A stretch of DNA of 64,000 nt, taken from assembly GCF_024499015.1 (NCBI RefSeq), contig NZ_CP098604.1, forward strand, positions 62,001-126,000, given 5' to 3'. Numbering within the stretch: the first letter of the stretch is position 1; the number at the start of each line of letters is the position of its first letter. This document shows positions 20,526-30,228 of this stretch, one piece after another. Both the position numbers and the translations under genes were made by a program. A model generated the notes under the pieces. That model was not told the DNA's origin, did no database searches, and saw nothing but the letters and a program-made list of their open reading frames with translations. This DNA is from Xanthomonas hortorum pv. pelargonii (GTDB lineage: Bacteria > Pseudomonadota > Gammaproteobacteria > Xanthomonadales > Xanthomonadaceae).

Positions 20526-20740
20526 GACTCGCCGAGGCGGCAGCGTGGCCGGGGATTGGCGGAGAGCGGCACAGGGATGTGCCGCGGCGGCGAGTCAGAC
20601 AGGATGTCTGACCGAGCCGAGGAGCCAATCCCCGGCCGCGCTGCCGCCCCTGACCGAAGCCAGTAACCAACAGGCGCGCACTTGGCAGTACCCGGAAACC
20701 GTACCTCACCCCAACCCCTCTCCCGACGGGAGAGGGGCTT
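20526..20740. repeat. Multi-hairpin repeat, type 2, copy 1
   Basis: A near-identical unit recurs at 20904-21114. The outer stem pairs 20536-20560 with 20624-20648 (25 bp, one G-T). It encloses GCGGCACA/TGTGCCGC (20566-20573, 20578-20585) and GTCAGACA/TGTCTGAC (20594-20601, 20605-20612), a cloverleaf-like shape. The unit ends with CCCCTCTCCC GAC GGGAGAGGGG followed by CTT, itself a strong hairpin. Confidence 0.8.
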
Positions 20741-20903
20741 CAGGCGGCTCATGACATTCAAGACTCTAGCGCTACGTAGCGGTGCCGTTTTCGGCGCACC
20801 ACGACACGCCAGCAGATACCTGATCTGCTGCTGTCATCGAAAATCGCGCAGGTCACGGAAAACAGGAAAGGGAATTCGCTTGCCTTAACTAAGGCGTTGC
20901 AGT

Positions 20904-21114
20904 GACTCGCCGGGGCGGCAGCGTGGCCGGGGATTGGCGGAGAGCGGCACAGGGATGTGCCGCGGCGGCGAGTCAGACAGGATGTCTGACCGAGCCGAGG
21001 AGCCAGTCCCCGGCCGCGCTGGCGCCGCTTACCGAAGCCAGTAACTTACAGACGGGTTGTACCCGGAGAAACCGTACCCTCACCCCAACCCCTCTCCCGA
21101 CGGGAGAGGGGCTT
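20904..21114. repeat. Multi-hairpin repeat, type 2, copy 2
   Basis: This is the second copy of the unit at 20526-20740, offset by 378 bp at its left part. The two inner hairpins are unchanged. The outer stem has several differences (for example GCCAGTCCCC for GCCAATCCCC, and GGCGCC for GCCGCC). The terminal 10-bp GGGAGAGGGG hairpin is conserved. Nothing coding was seen between the copies or up to the RND gene end at 21195. Confidence 0.8.
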
Positions 21115-21194
21115 TATGTACCTGGGGTTGTTTGAAGACTCCAGCACACTGGTCGATGACTTACGCCATGAAAGACCTCAGCACGATTGACTGC

Positions 21195-24100
21195 TCAGGA
21201 CTCCAAAGCAGCGCTCGCCTGCGGCGTCTTCGGCACACCACGCGCACGTCGTACCAGCGCTGCTGCTCCGTTGCTCATGTCATCGAGAATCGCGTAGATC
21301 GTCGGCAGGAACAGCAGGCTCACTACCGTCGAAAACGCCAACCCGCCCGCGATCGCGCGCGCCATCGGGAAGTACGGTGGGCCGTCGCTGAACATCGTGG
21401 TGCTGGTCAGCGAGATCGGCACCATCGCCAGGATCGCGGTGCCCATTGTCATCATGATCGGCCGCAAGCGCTCGCGTGAGCCTTCGATCAGTGCCTGCGT
21501 GCGGCCCATGCCGCGGCGGCGCAGATTGTTGATGTGCTCGATCATCACGATGCCGTTGTTCACCACCACCCCCATCAGCACCAGAATGCCGATGAAGGAC
21601 ATGATTCCGAACGAGGTGCCGGTGATCCAGAACAGCCAGAACACCCCGAAGATCGAAAACAGCACACCGCTCATGATCGCCGCCGGAAACAGCAGCGACT
21701 CGAACACTGCCGCCATCACCACGTAAATCATCACCAGCGCGATCACCAGATTGAACACCATCTGGCCCATCGCTTCGCCGTCGTTCTGATAATCGCCGCC
21801 GTCGAAGGTATAGCTGTAACCGGCCGGGAAGCTCATCGCCTTGAGCGGTTTTTCCATCGCCGCGCGTGCCTCGGGCACGGTCACCTTTTCGGCCAGATTG
21901 GCCTTGATGGTCAACGTGGTCTGCCGATTGGTGCGGCCGATCTGCGTCGCCGCCGGGCGAATCTGCACGTCCACCAGACTGAGCAACGGCACGCTGCGTC
22001 CATCTTTGGTACGCACAGTGAAGCTGGCCAAATCCTCAGGCTTGCTCTGTTCGGCACCGGCAAACCGCACCCATACCGGCACCTCGTTGTCGCCGCGGCG
22101 GAACTCGCGTAGCGGCGTGCCACGCAACGCCAGCCCGACGAAGCTCGCAACCTGCTCGGCACTGAAACCGAAGGCCGCCGCGCGCTCGCGGTCCACCCGG
22201 ATCGCCAACTCGCTGGTGCGGTCGCCGGTGTCCACGTGCACATCGCGCAATTCCTTGCGCTGTGCCAGCAATGGAATCACGTCGTCAGCCAGCGCCTGCA
22301 ATGCCTGGGTCGAATCGCCGACCAACTGCACCTGCACGCCTTGATTGCCGCTGCCGCCATCGCCCTGGTTGCCGATGCTGTAATCGGCACGCGCCGAACG
22401 CGGCAATGCCTTGCGGATCTGCTCCAGCAATGCGGGCAGGTCTTTGACCTTGCTCGCGTCAAAGGTCACCGTGGTGCTGCTGCCTTCCACCTCGCTGAAC
22501 CACGAATACACCTGGGTGATGTGGTACTTGTCGCGATTGGCTTCAAGGAAATTTTCGACCCGTCCGATTTCCTCGCCGAGCTGCTCATGTGTGTACGAGC
22601 CTTTCCATTGGTACTGGATGAAGGCCTCGTTGCCGCCATCGCCGCCGAACATGTCGACCTTGGTCAACTTCATCGGCACCAGACTGATCGCGCTCACCAA
22701 CACGATGCCGGCCACGCTCCAGCCGCGATGAGCAAGCGTCCATGCCAGCACCTTGGCATAGCGACGCTGCAGCCGCGCGATCACGCCATGTTCGGAGGTC
22801 ACCATCGGCGGTGTCTTCATGCGCGCCGACAACATCGGGATCAGGCTGATCGCCACCAGCCACGACGCCAACAGCGACACCGAAATGGTGATCGCGATCT
22901 GCGCCATGAAAATGCTGATGTTGTTGGTCTCGCCGAACAGATTGGGCACGAACACGATGCAGTGACACAAGGTGCCGGCACTGAGCGCGATCGCCACGCT
23001 GCGCGTGCCCAGCAGCGCAGCCAGCTGCGGTTGGCCGGGCATGCGCTCGCGTTCCTGATAGATGCTTTCCACCACCACCACCGCATTGTCGACCAACATG
23101 CCGACCGCCAGCAGCAAGCCCATCATCGTGAGGATGTTGAGCGTGACGCCGACGAAGTACATGAAGCCCAGCGTGATCGCAAAGCAGATCGGAATCGCCA
23201 GCGTCACCATCAGCGTCGAGGGCCAATGCCGCAGGAAGAAAAACAGCACCGTGATCGACAACAGCAAGCCCACCGCACCGGCTTCGGCCAGTTCGGCCAG
23301 CGAGGAGGTCACCGCCTTGCCCTGGTTATCGATGACCTTGACCTGCACATCGCGCATCGCAGGTTCGGCGCGGATATCTTCGACTTCCTTCAACGCGGCC
23401 TTGGACACGTCCACCAGGTTGGCACTGCGCTCCTTGTAGACATCCAACCCGATCGCCGGGCGTCCATCGAGACGACGCCCGTAATTCATCCGCGTCGGCT
23501 TGAGCCGCACCTCGGCGATATCGCCCAAACGCAGTCCTTTTGCGTTGAGCACCAAATCGCGCAACTCCTGCAGATCGCGCAGTTCGCCGATCGGCTGCAC
23601 GCGGATGCGCTGGCCGTTGTCATCGATCTGGCCAGCAGATACCGAGAAATTGAGCTTGCTCAGACGCTCGCTCAGATCGTTGAGGCTGAGGTCGTGCGCG
23701 GTCAGCCGGTCCGGCGCGATGGCGATCTCGACCTCGTTCGGCGGTGCGCCGGAGATCTCCACCTTGGCCACGCCGGGAATGCGTTCGATGCGCCGCTTGA
23801 ACTCGCGGTCGAGCATGTCGTAGGCGCCGGTCAAGTCGGTCTGGCTGGCCAGGCGCACCTTGAGTACCGGCTCGTCGCTGCTGGACCACTTGAAGATATG
23901 GAAGCGCTGCAGATCCTCCGGAAAATCATCGCGAATGGCATCCAGCCGCTCGCGCGCATCCGATGCGGCGATGGCGATGTCGCGGTCCCAGTCGGAGAAC
24001 TCGATGAAGATATTCGCGCCATCGGCGGTGGCAGTGGAGCGCATGCGCTTGATGCCGGTCATCGTCGCCAGCGCTTCCTCGGCCGGCCGCACCAGGTTGC

Positions 24101-24281
24101 GTTCCACCTCGTCCGGCGTAGAGCCGGTGTACGGCAGTTGCACGAACAGGAACGGTGCGGAAATGTCCGGCAGTGCTTCCAGCGGTAGCCGGAAGGCGGC
24201 GATCAACCCCACCACCACCAGCGACACGAAGCACATGATGGTGGTGACCGGGCGACGGATGCTGAAGGCGGCAACGCTCAT
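21195..24281 (-). CDS. RND efflux pump inner-membrane subunit (second)
   Basis: A 1028-residue AcrB/MdtB-family proton-driven exporter. It has the usual layout: helix 1, a periplasmic porter loop, helices 2-6, a second loop and helices 8-12. The proton-relay region reads GMLVDNAVVVVESIYQ. VVVNNGIVMIEHINNLRRRG near the C-terminus matches the repeat half. It overlaps the upstream RND gene by 4 bp (ATGA). With the other two genes it forms an adaptor plus two-RND set, as in MdtABC-like heteromeric pumps. No outer-membrane channel gene is adjacent. Confidence 0.93.
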   Translation of the reverse strand: MSVAAFSIRRPVTTIMCFVSLVVVGLIAAFRLPLEALPDISAPFLFVQLPYTGSTPDEVERNLVRPAEEALATMTGIKRMRSTATADGANIFIEFSDWDRDIAIAASDARERLDAIRDDFPEDLQRFHIFKWSSSDEPVLKVRLASQTDLTGAYDMLDREFKRRIERIPGVAKVEISGAPPNEVEIAIAPDRLTAHDLSLNDLSERLSKLNFSVSAGQIDDNGQRIRVQPIGELRDLQELRDLVLNAKGLRLGDIAEVRLKPTRMNYGRRLDGRPAIGLDVYKERSANLVDVSKAALKEVEDIRAEPAMRDVQVKVIDNQGKAVTSSLAELAEAGAVGLLLSITVLFFFLRHWPSTLMVTLAIPICFAITLGFMYFVGVTLNILTMMGLLLAVGMLVDNAVVVVESIYQERERMPGQPQLAALLGTRSVAIALSAGTLCHCIVFVPNLFGETNNISIFMAQIAITISVSLLASWLVAISLIPMLSARMKTPPMVTSEHGVIARLQRRYAKVLAWTLAHRGWSVAGIVLVSAISLVPMKLTKVDMFGGDGGNEAFIQYQWKGSYTHEQLGEEIGRVENFLEANRDKYHITQVYSWFSEVEGSSTTVTFDASKVKDLPALLEQIRKALPRSARADYSIGNQGDGGSGNQGVQVQLVGDSTQALQALADDVIPLLAQRKELRDVHVDTGDRTSELAIRVDRERAAAFGFSAEQVASFVGLALRGTPLREFRRGDNEVPVWVRFAGAEQSKPEDLASFTVRTKDGRSVPLLSLVDVQIRPAATQIGRTNRQTTLTIKANLAEKVTVPEARAAMEKPLKAMSFPAGYSYTFDGGDYQNDGEAMGQMVFNLVIALVMIYVVMAAVFESLLFPAAIMSGVLFSIFGVFWLFWITGTSFGIMSFIGILVLMGVVVNNGIVMIEHINNLRRRGMGRTQALIEGSRERLRPIMMTMGTAILAMVPISLTSTTMFSDGPPYFPMARAIAGGLAFSTVVSLLFLPTIYAILDDMSNGAAALVRRARGVPKTPQASAALES

Positions 24282-27200
24282 AGCGCCTCCAGTCCGTCGG
24301 TGTTATCGCGCGCCTGCGCCTGCTGCCGCGCCATGCGCCGGCCGCGCTCCAGGTAGTACGCGTCCGCGCGGCGATCCAGCAAGTCGTACACCACCGGAAT
24401 CACCAGCAGCGTCAGCAGCGTGGACACCAGCAGGCCGCCGATCACGGTGATCGCCATCGGCGCGCGCACTTCCGCGCCCTCGCCCATCGCCACCGCCAGC
24501 GGCAGGAAGCCGAACAGCGTGCACAGCGTGGTCATCACGATCGGCCGCAAACGCGAACGCGCGCCTTCGATCAAGGCCTCGCGCTTGGGCACGCCCTCCT
24601 CGCGCAACTGGTTGACCTTGTCGATCAGGATGATCGCGTTCTTGGTCACCAGCCCCACCAGCAGGATCAAGCCGATGAATACCACCACCGACACCGGCTT
24701 GCCGGTCATCAGCAAGGCCAGCACCGCGCCGACCATTGCCAGTGGGATGGTGAACAGGATGACGAACGGATGCAGCAGCGATTCGAACTGCGAGGCCATC
24801 ACCAGATAGACCAGGAAGATCGCCAGCCCGAACGCGAACAACAGCGACTTCACCGACTGCGCCAACTCTTCGCCCTGCCCGCCGATATGCATGCCCACAC
24901 CGGCAGCCAACGGATTGTTGCGCACCATCGACTCGACCTCGCGCACCGCACCGCCCAGATCCATGTCATGCAGGCTAGCCGAGACGATCGCCACGCGGGT
25001 CTGATCGGCGCGATGGATCTCGCTCGGCCCGGTCGTCGCCAACACCTCGGCCACCGCCGCCAGACGCACCGGTCGGCTGCTGCCCGGGTTGACGATCAGC
25101 TGCCGGATCGCCTCCACACTGGCGCGGTCGCTGTGCTGCGCACGCACCAGCACATCGATCTTGCGATCGCGAAAGCTGTAACGCGTGGCCACATCGCCGC
25201 GCACCTTCTTGACGATGACATCGGCGATCTGACGCGTGGTCAACCCCAACGCACCGGCACGTTCCTGATCGAAACGGATCTGGATTTCCGGAAAGCCTTC
25301 TTCCACTGTCGATTTGACGTCGGCGTAGTGGCCATTGGCCCGCAGCATCGCCGCCAACTTCTGCCCTGCGCGTTCCAGCTCGCCCAGATCCTGCCCACGC
25401 AGCTCCACTTCCAGCGGCGTGGAAAAGCTGAACAACGCCGGCCGCGCGAAATCCACCTGTGCCCCGGGATGCCCGACCATGCTGCTGCGCAGCCGCTCGG
25501 TGGCCGCAGCTTCCACTTCAGGACTACCGCCGCCGGCCATCACCACGGTGAGCTTGCCGATGTTCTCGCCGCTCTCGGTAGGGTTGGCATCCAGCCGCGT
25601 GCCGCTGCCGCTGACGCCGTACAACGAGGCGATGCCCGGATCCTTGTCGTGCGCCAGCTGCAACTCGCGCACCAACGCATCGGTCTGCGCCAGCGGCGTG
25701 CCGGAAGGCAGCTTCACCGTCATTTCAAAACGGTCCTGCGCCAGCTGCGGGATCAGGTCCGCGCCCAACATCGGCACCAGAAACACCGTGCCGATAAACG
25801 CAGCCGCTGCCAATCCCAGTACCAACCCGGGTCGACGCAACGCCGCCGGCAGCATCGCCAGATAACCACGCTCGGCACGCCCATAGGGCGCCATCGCCAG
25901 GTCGCTGGCCTTGCGCATCACCGGCGACACCACCCGTGCCACACCACGCCACAGCTTGACTACCGCCCACGCCGCACCGAAGAACGCATAGCGCACGCTC
26001 GCACCCGCGCCACGCCGACCAGCTGCCACCGGCTTGAGCCAGCGCTGCTCCGGCTGCCACTGCGGATGGCTCGGCTCGTCCGGGAACGCCATCGGCGGCG
26101 CGCCCTTGAGCGAACTCAACATCGGAATCAGCGTCATCGACACCACCAGCGAAATCGCGATCGCAATCGCCACCGTCATCGCCTGGTCGCGGAACAGCTG
26201 CCCGGCAATGCCTTCGACGAACACCAGCGGCAGAAACACCGCGATCGTGGTCAGCGTGGAGGCCATCACCGCCATGCTCACTTCACGGGTGCCGGCAATC
26301 GCCGCATCCAGCACGCTCAAGCCACGTTCGCGCGCCTTGGCAATGCTTTCCAGCACCACGATCGAATCGTCCACCACCAGGCCGGTCGCCAACGCCAAGC
26401 CGCCCAGCGACATCACGTTGAGGCTCAGTCCCAACTGGCCCATGAAGAAGAACGTGGTGATGATCGACACCGGCAACGACAGGCTGATCACAAACGTGCT
26501 CCAGCCATCGCGCAGGAACAAGAAGATGATCAGGATCGCCAGCACGCCACCGATCACCGCATCTTTCTTGACGTCGCTGATCGCGTGCTCGATGAAGTGC
26601 GACTGGTCCTCGATGGTGGTGATCTCCACATCGCCGGGCACGGTCGCCTTCAACTGCTCCAACCGCTTGCGCAACGCAGCCGCCGTGGACACGGTATTGG
26701 CATCGCCTTCCTTGTAGATCGCCAGTTCCACCGTTTCCTTGCCGCCCAGGCGGATGATGGCCTCGCGTTCCTTGTAGCCCTGGCGCACCTCGGCCACATC
26801 TTTCAATCGCACCGGCATGCCGCCGGCAATGCTGCTGCTGGCCGACGACGAGGTGCTCTGCACTTCGGCCGCCGCAGCCAATGCCGCCTGCGAGCCGGTG
26901 GATGCGGCAATCGCATACATCTGCTGCATCGCTGCTTCCGCCGCGCTGCCGCTGCTGCTTTGCGTGGTCACAAGCATGTTGCGGATCTCGTCCAGATCCA
27001 CGAACTGGTTGACCGTGCGCACCAGATACCGCTGCGAGCCTTCTTCCAGGCGGCCGCCGGAGATGTTGACGTTCTCTTCCTTGAGCCGGGTGATCACGTT
27101 GTCGATCGGCAGATTGAGCTGGGCGAGTTTCTGCTGGTCGATATCGACCTGGATCTCGTCTTCCAGCCCGCCGCCGACCTTGACCGCGGCCACGCCAGCC

Positions 27201-27760
27201 ACCGGTTCGAGCTTCTTCTTCAGATCCTCGTCGGCATAACGACGCAAGCCGGTGAGCTGACGAATCGCATCGCTGTCGGAGGCCGGCGCCTGCTTGGGCG
27301 ACAGCGCAAGCCGCATGATCGGCTCGGTCGAGGGATTGAAGCGCAACAGCACCGGCGGCTTGGTTTCCAGCGGCAGCGACAAGGCTTCCATCTTGTCGCG
27401 CACTTCCAGGCCGGCCTGGTCCATGTTGGTGCCCCAGGCGAATTCCAGCACCACATCGCTTTGCCCGGTGCGCGAGATCGACTTGAGCTTGCGCAGGTTC
27501 TTGACCACACCGACCGCTTCTTCCACCGGCTCGGTCACCAGCGTCTCGATTTCCGCAGGGGCTGCACCGGTGTATTCGGTGCGCACGGTCAGCGTGGGAT
27601 AGCTCAGATCCGGCAGCAGATTGACCTTCAGGCTACGCAGCGCGATCAGCCCGAACAGCAGCATGGTCACGGTGATCATCGCGATGGTCACCCGCCGCCG
27701 CGTGGCGAAGGCAACCAATCCACCGCCGCCTCCGTGCAGAGGCGCGTGCGGGTCGTGCAC
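24278..27760 (-). CDS. RND efflux pump inner-membrane subunit (first)
   Basis: A 1160-residue RND transporter, longer than the usual 1,020-1,050. The extra length comes from two insertions. One is an Ala/Ser/Gln-rich stretch (about residues 270-320; it includes AEAAMQQMYAIAAS and STSSSASSS) in the first periplasmic loop. The other is about 100 residues between helices 6 and 7, with VKLWRGVARVVSPVMRKA. The relay motif GLVVDDSIVVLESI is present. The start ATG at 27758-27760 overlaps the adaptor gene by 73 bp, unusually far; a later start would cut the first helix, so this start is probably right. Confidence 0.9.
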   Translation of the reverse strand: MHDPHAPLHGGGGGLVAFATRRRVTIAMITVTMLLFGLIALRSLKVNLLPDLSYPTLTVRTEYTGAAPAEIETLVTEPVEEAVGVVKNLRKLKSISRTGQSDVVLEFAWGTNMDQAGLEVRDKMEALSLPLETKPPVLLRFNPSTEPIMRLALSPKQAPASDSDAIRQLTGLRRYADEDLKKKLEPVAGVAAVKVGGGLEDEIQVDIDQQKLAQLNLPIDNVITRLKEENVNISGGRLEEGSQRYLVRTVNQFVDLDEIRNMLVTTQSSSGSAAEAAMQQMYAIAASTGSQAALAAAAEVQSTSSSASSSIAGGMPVRLKDVAEVRQGYKEREAIIRLGGKETVELAIYKEGDANTVSTAAALRKRLEQLKATVPGDVEITTIEDQSHFIEHAISDVKKDAVIGGVLAILIIFLFLRDGWSTFVISLSLPVSIITTFFFMGQLGLSLNVMSLGGLALATGLVVDDSIVVLESIAKARERGLSVLDAAIAGTREVSMAVMASTLTTIAVFLPLVFVEGIAGQLFRDQAMTVAIAIAISLVVSMTLIPMLSSLKGAPPMAFPDEPSHPQWQPEQRWLKPVAAGRRGAGASVRYAFFGAAWAVVKLWRGVARVVSPVMRKASDLAMAPYGRAERGYLAMLPAALRRPGLVLGLAAAAFIGTVFLVPMLGADLIPQLAQDRFEMTVKLPSGTPLAQTDALVRELQLAHDKDPGIASLYGVSGSGTRLDANPTESGENIGKLTVVMAGGGSPEVEAAATERLRSSMVGHPGAQVDFARPALFSFSTPLEVELRGQDLGELERAGQKLAAMLRANGHYADVKSTVEEGFPEIQIRFDQERAGALGLTTRQIADVIVKKVRGDVATRYSFRDRKIDVLVRAQHSDRASVEAIRQLIVNPGSSRPVRLAAVAEVLATTGPSEIHRADQTRVAIVSASLHDMDLGGAVREVESMVRNNPLAAGVGMHIGGQGEELAQSVKSLLFAFGLAIFLVYLVMASQFESLLHPFVILFTIPLAMVGAVLALLMTGKPVSVVVFIGLILLVGLVTKNAIILIDKVNQLREEGVPKREALIEGARSRLRPIVMTTLCTLFGFLPLAVAMGEGAEVRAPMAITVIGGLLVSTLLTLLVIPVVYDLLDRRADAYYLERGRRMARQQAQARDNTDGLEAL

Positions 27761-28929
27761 GGGTCCGTGCGCGTTGCCGTGATCGCTCGCGAGCGTTTCT
27801 CATCGCTGCCGGTGTTGTCGCCGGCTGCCGGTGCCGCCGCCACCGGCTTGCGCTCAGGCTGACCGATGATCTGCACCACGGTGCCATCGCGTAGCGCCAC
27901 CTTGCCGGCGGTGACCACCTGGTCGCCTTCCTTCAGGCCTTGCCGCACTTCCAGCCACGGACCTTCGGCATAACCGAGTTTCACCGGCACCCGGCTGGCC
28001 TTGCCATTGCGCACCACGAACACCGCCGGTTCGCCATCGTCCAGCAGCGCCAGGCGCGGGATCACCAAGGCATCCTTGCGCTGGTCGTAATCGATGCGGA
28101 TGCGCCCGAACATGCCCGGCTGCAGCGCTTCGGCGCCCTGGCCGAACGCACACACCACACGGAACGTGCCGCTGCCCGAATCCACCACCGGCGCGATGCG
28201 ATCGACCTTGCCGATGAATTGCTGACCCGGCAATGCGTCGGCGAGCAAGGTCACCGGCTGGCCGGATTTGAGCGTGGCCAGTTCGCGCTCGGGCACATTG
28301 AGCGTGGCTTCCAGCTGCGAGTCGTCGACGATGCGGAAGATCGGCGTGTTGATCTGCACGAAGTTGCCGGTCTTGATCGAACGCGAGGCGATCACCCCGG
28401 AAATCGGCGCCTGCACCGTGGTGTAGGACAACTCGAGCGATGCGAGCCGGTACTGCGCGCGGCTGTTTTCGACATCGAACTTGAGCTGATCGACATCTGC
28501 GGCGCTGACCAATTGCTGGCCGACCAGTTGCGTGGCACGGCGATAGCTGTTTTCCAGCTTGCGCAATTGCGCCTCGCTTTGCGCCACCGCCAGATGCGCG
28601 CGGTCCGGGTCCAGCCTTACCAATGCCTGGCCAGCCGACACTTTTTGCCCCTCTTCCACCATCACCGCCAACGCCACGCCGGACGTCTTGGCCACCACCT
28701 GTGCTTCGGCACGTGGCTCCAGCGCGGCGGTGCCGGTATAGCTGGCCGCCACCGCACGGCGCGCGGCCTTGGCGATTTCCACCGGCACCGCATCGACGGT
28801 TTTCTTTTCCTCGGCGGCCTTGGCCTCGCCGTCTCCGGTCTTGCAACCGCCCAGCAGCAGGCTAGTGGTGATCAACAACGCGGCGGCGCAGATTCCGCTG
28901 CGGCCGGGCAAGAAAGAGAGTGGCGACAT
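27688..28929 (-). CDS. RND efflux periplasmic adaptor lipoprotein
   Basis: A 413-residue membrane-fusion protein (HlyD/AcrA family). A lipoprotein signal is visible: hydrophobic residues 13-27, then LLGGC with the lipidated cysteine at 29. LEPRAEAQVVAKTSGVAL begins the lipoyl half-motif, followed by a coiled-coil hairpin around residues 110-150, the second half-motif (VQAPISGVIASRSIKTG), then beta-barrel and membrane-proximal domains. The last ~40 residues are arginine/threonine-rich, resemble no adaptor tail I know, and overlap the RND start. It is first of the three-gene efflux operon. Confidence 0.92.
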   Translation of the reverse strand: MSPLSFLPGRSGICAAALLITTSLLLGGCKTGDGEAKAAEEKKTVDAVPVEIAKAARRAVAASYTGTAALEPRAEAQVVAKTSGVALAVMVEEGQKVSAGQALVRLDPDRAHLAVAQSEAQLRKLENSYRRATQLVGQQLVSAADVDQLKFDVENSRAQYRLASLELSYTTVQAPISGVIASRSIKTGNFVQINTPIFRIVDDSQLEATLNVPERELATLKSGQPVTLLADALPGQQFIGKVDRIAPVVDSGSGTFRVVCAFGQGAEALQPGMFGRIRIDYDQRKDALVIPRLALLDDGEPAVFVVRNGKASRVPVKLGYAEGPWLEVRQGLKEGDQVVTAGKVALRDGTVVQIIGQPERKPVAAAPAAGDNTGSDEKRSRAITATRTDPCTTRTRLCTEAAVDWLPSPRGGG

Positions 28930-29134
28930 CGTCGTGTCCTAGTGGATGCGTGAACAGGTGTTGTAGGCAAGTAGACCACCCGAACGATCATGTCGCCAAT
29001 GCGCCAAAGGTCATGGTCTGTTCAAGTTTCTCTAGTCACCCCCGGTTTGCGCCGCGCCAAATCGCAGGCATACTCGGACCGGTTCGTCACGCCCCCACGT
29101 GCGGACGCTCAATCAGTCTTCCGGATACGAATCC

Positions 29135-29531
29135 ATGCGCCCGCAGCCGCTCGCCGCTTGTCTCGCTCTGGTCGTCTTCCTGCCGTTTGGGGGCGCATCA
29201 GCGACACCGTCAATCCCGCCTGCAGTTCCGTCCACGCCTGCGCCCGCCGCGGCAGGCAGTGGCAGCACCTGCAGCGCCCACCGGCAATCCGTCGAATGGC
29301 CGGCTACTGGCTTACACCTGCCAGGGCTGCCATGGCGTGACCGGCTACAAGAACGCCTACCCCAGTTATCGCGTGCCCAAGATCGGCGGCCAGTCCAGCC
29401 AGTACCTCACGCAGGCGCTGACCGAATATCGCCAGGGCAAGCGTAAACACCCGACCATGCAGGCACAGGCACAGAGCTTTTCCGAGCAGGATATCGCCGA
29501 TATCTCCGCCTACCTGTCCACCCTCAAATAA
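29135..29531 (+). pseudogene. Small c-type cytochrome, frameshifted
   Basis: The signal peptide (MRPQPLAACLALVVFLPFGG, from ATG at 29135) and the haem domain are in different frames. The domain reads LLAYTCQGCHGVTGYK, with the CxxCH haem site, followed by KIGGQSSQYLTQALTEYR and ends DISAYLSTLK at 29531, typical of a class I (c4-like half) cytochrome. Removing one base in the CCC at about 29243-29245 joins the frames into a protein of about 131 residues. Without that, the CxxCH part has no export signal. It lies 8 bp before the next cytochrome gene and diverges from the efflux operon. Confidence 0.75.
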
Positions 29532-29539
29532 GCGCCCAC

Positions 29540-30001
29540 ATGACGAACGCCCTGTACGCTCCGCGTCTAGCCATCGCCCTGGTCGCTGCCCTGATGCTGG
29601 CGGCCTGCTCCCAATCCCAAGTGGAATCCACCGATCATTCTGCTGGCGATGCCGGCCACGCCAGCGGCGAACACGGCTCCGGCTCGTCGGCCGGCCTGCC
29701 GACCGGCCGCGCCGCCGCCGGCGACAAGCTGGCTCACGCGAAGGGCAAAGCCACCGGCCAGAGCTGCGTGGATTGTCACGGCGCCGATGGCAATGCGCCG
29801 ATCGACCCCAGCTATCCCAAACTCGGCGGCCAGTATGGCGACTATCTTGCGCGTGCCTTGCAGGCCTACCGCAGCGGTGACCGCCAACACGTGTTGATGA
29901 CCGCGCAGGCCACCGCGTTGAGCGACCAGGACATCGCCGATCTGGCCGCGTATTTCGGTGCACGGCAGACACAGTTGCGCGATCTGCACGGCGTCAATTG
30001 A
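29540..30001 (+). CDS. Lipoprotein c-type cytochrome
   Basis: A 153-residue single-haem cytochrome. Residues 1-22 form a lipoprotein signal (LMLAAC, lipidated C23). A His/Gly/Ser-rich linker (about 24-60) leads to the haem motif CVDCH at 76-80. KLGGQYGDYLARALQAYRSG and DIADLAAYF match c4/c5-like domains. M95-M105 type ligand candidates lie in VLMTAQA. It resembles its upstream neighbour, suggesting gene duplication. A periplasmic electron carrier is likely; the partner oxidase is not in the window. Confidence 0.85.
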   Translation: MTNALYAPRLAIALVAALMLAACSQSQVESTDHSAGDAGHASGEHGSGSSAGLPTGRAAAGDKLAHAKGKATGQSCVDCHGADGNAPIDPSYPKLGGQYGDYLARALQAYRSGDRQHVLMTAQATALSDQDIADLAAYFGARQTQLRDLHGVN

Positions 30002-30060
30002 GTCATAGCGTGCGTGCCGTATCGGGCGCACGCTCCGTCTCATTCCGAATGAAAAACCAC

Positions 30061-30089
30061 TTGCGCGAACCTTAACCGGCCGCTATCAT
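30061..30089 (+). promoter_or_regulatory. Sigma-70-type promoter of the first tRNA pair
   Basis: TTGCGC (30061-30066) and TATCAT (30084-30089) are separated by 17 bases and end 18 bases before tRNA-Ala. The second pair has TATGAT at 30460-30465 with a weaker TTCCCA 17 bases before it. Confidence 0.6.
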
Positions 30090-30106
30090 TTCGTTCTCAG
30101 TTTCGT

Positions 30107-30182
30107 GGGGCCATAGCTCAGCTGGGAGAGCGCCTGCATGGCATGCAGGAGGTCGGCGGTTCGATCCCGCCTGGCTCCACCA
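30107..30182 (+). tRNA. tRNA-Ala(GGC), copy 1
   Basis: A 76-base tRNA with encoded CCA. Acceptor GGGGCCA pairs with TGGCTCC. The anticodon stem is CCTGC/GCAGG with loop ATGGCAT, giving anticodon GGC. The T-loop GGTTCGATCCC is standard. It is followed 46 bp later by tRNA-Glu. Confidence 0.97.
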
Positions 30183-30228
30183 CTCCTGGCATTAGGCCGT
30201 CAGGATGACAACTCAGGTTTTGATACGC

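Noticed and set aside
20200..21114. Possible CRISPR array
   Set aside because: Repeats are few, imperfect, self-complementary and without unique spacers; no cas genes are present.
24770..27862. Long plus-strand open frame (about 1,030 codons) opposite the first RND gene
   Set aside because: Same pattern of His/Arg/Gln-rich nonsense; the minus strand has an unmistakable RND transporter.
28920..29240. Upstream extension of the cytochrome haem frame
   Set aside because: The upstream part has no signal peptide and reads as noncoding; the signal peptide is in another frame.
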